DNA of 5,346 bases from Oscillospiraceae bacterium (lineage in GTDB: Bacteria > Bacillota > Clostridia > Oscillospirales > Ruminococcaceae): the NCBI GenBank assembly GCA_017440425.1, contig JAFSHJ010000200.1, positions 1 to 5,346 of the forward strand, read 5' to 3'. Each line of letters starts with the position of its first letter. Positions within the stretch are counted from its first letter, which is position 1. Shown here in pieces: positions 5,306-5,346 of the stretch. The notes below the pieces were generated by a model, which was not told the DNA's origin, ran no database searches, and was given only the letters and a program-made list of their open reading frames with translations. The position numbers were made by a program, and so were the translations under genes.

Positions 5306-5346
5306 TTACTTTGCCTTTTTCTTGAATGCGAAGAATACTGTTACGC
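5306..5346 (-). CDS. C-terminal fragment of an unidentified, probably membrane-anchored protein
   Basis: On the minus strand the last complete codons read VTVFFAFKKKAK and then TAA (5308-5306). The other two frames are less persuasive: one stops immediately and one ends in a mixed-charge RIQEKGKVIN. A hydrophobic run ending in a Lys-rich tail is typical of a last transmembrane helix with a cytoplasmic end. The terminator just downstream supports a gene end here. Only 12 residues are visible, so no product can be named. A surface protein with a C-terminal anchor is one possibility, a transporter another. Confidence 0.5.
   Translation of the reverse strand, partial: VTVFFAFKKKAK

Overview
The window reads as chromosomal DNA from a spore-forming member of the Clostridia, probably a gut Ruminococcaceae/Oscillospiraceae-type organism. 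The evidence is a spoVAD-spoVAE pair, two class B-type sortases (cell-wall enzymes of Gram-positives), strong AGGAG-like ribosome binding sites, sigma-A-like promoters and T-tailed intrinsic terminators. The taxonomic placement below Clostridia is inference.

Layout, left to right. Positions 1-186 are the 3' end of a plus-strand gene of the uracil-DNA glycosylase superfamily, probably a hypoxanthine-DNA (deoxyinosine) glycosylase. Positions 187-335 hold a very good sigma-A promoter (TTGATA-17-TGTTATAAT) and a possible second one. Positions 336-1238 and 1379-2422 are two tandem paralogous class B-like sortases. Each has its own promoter, membrane-targeting N-terminus and low-complexity linker (Ser/Glu-rich in the first, Gln/Gly-rich in the second). 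A strong hairpin terminator at 2450-2482 closes this plus-strand block.

Positions 2526-2606 hold the most striking object: an 81-bp segment in which every base belongs to a perfect nested palindrome. A 13-bp closing stem encloses three back-to-back perfect hairpins with no unpaired junction bases, giving an ideal cloverleaf or four-way junction. It lies between the sortase terminator and the stop codon of the converging spoVAE.

The right half is on the minus strand. spoVAD (3998-2985) and spoVAE (2971-2618) form a tight two-gene unit with a plausible forespore sigma-G promoter at 4040-4068. The usual first gene, spoVAC, is not upstream. A hairpin terminator (4125-4159) separates this unit from a LysR-family regulator (5080-4187), which has its own promoter at 5152-5181. 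At the right edge a second minus-strand terminator (5251-5282) follows the last codons of another gene running in from outside, probably a membrane protein.

Functionally, the sortases would act at the cell surface, attaching proteins not encoded here. SpoVAD and SpoVAE belong to the dipicolinic-acid channel of the spore inner membrane. The LysR target cannot be told from this window.
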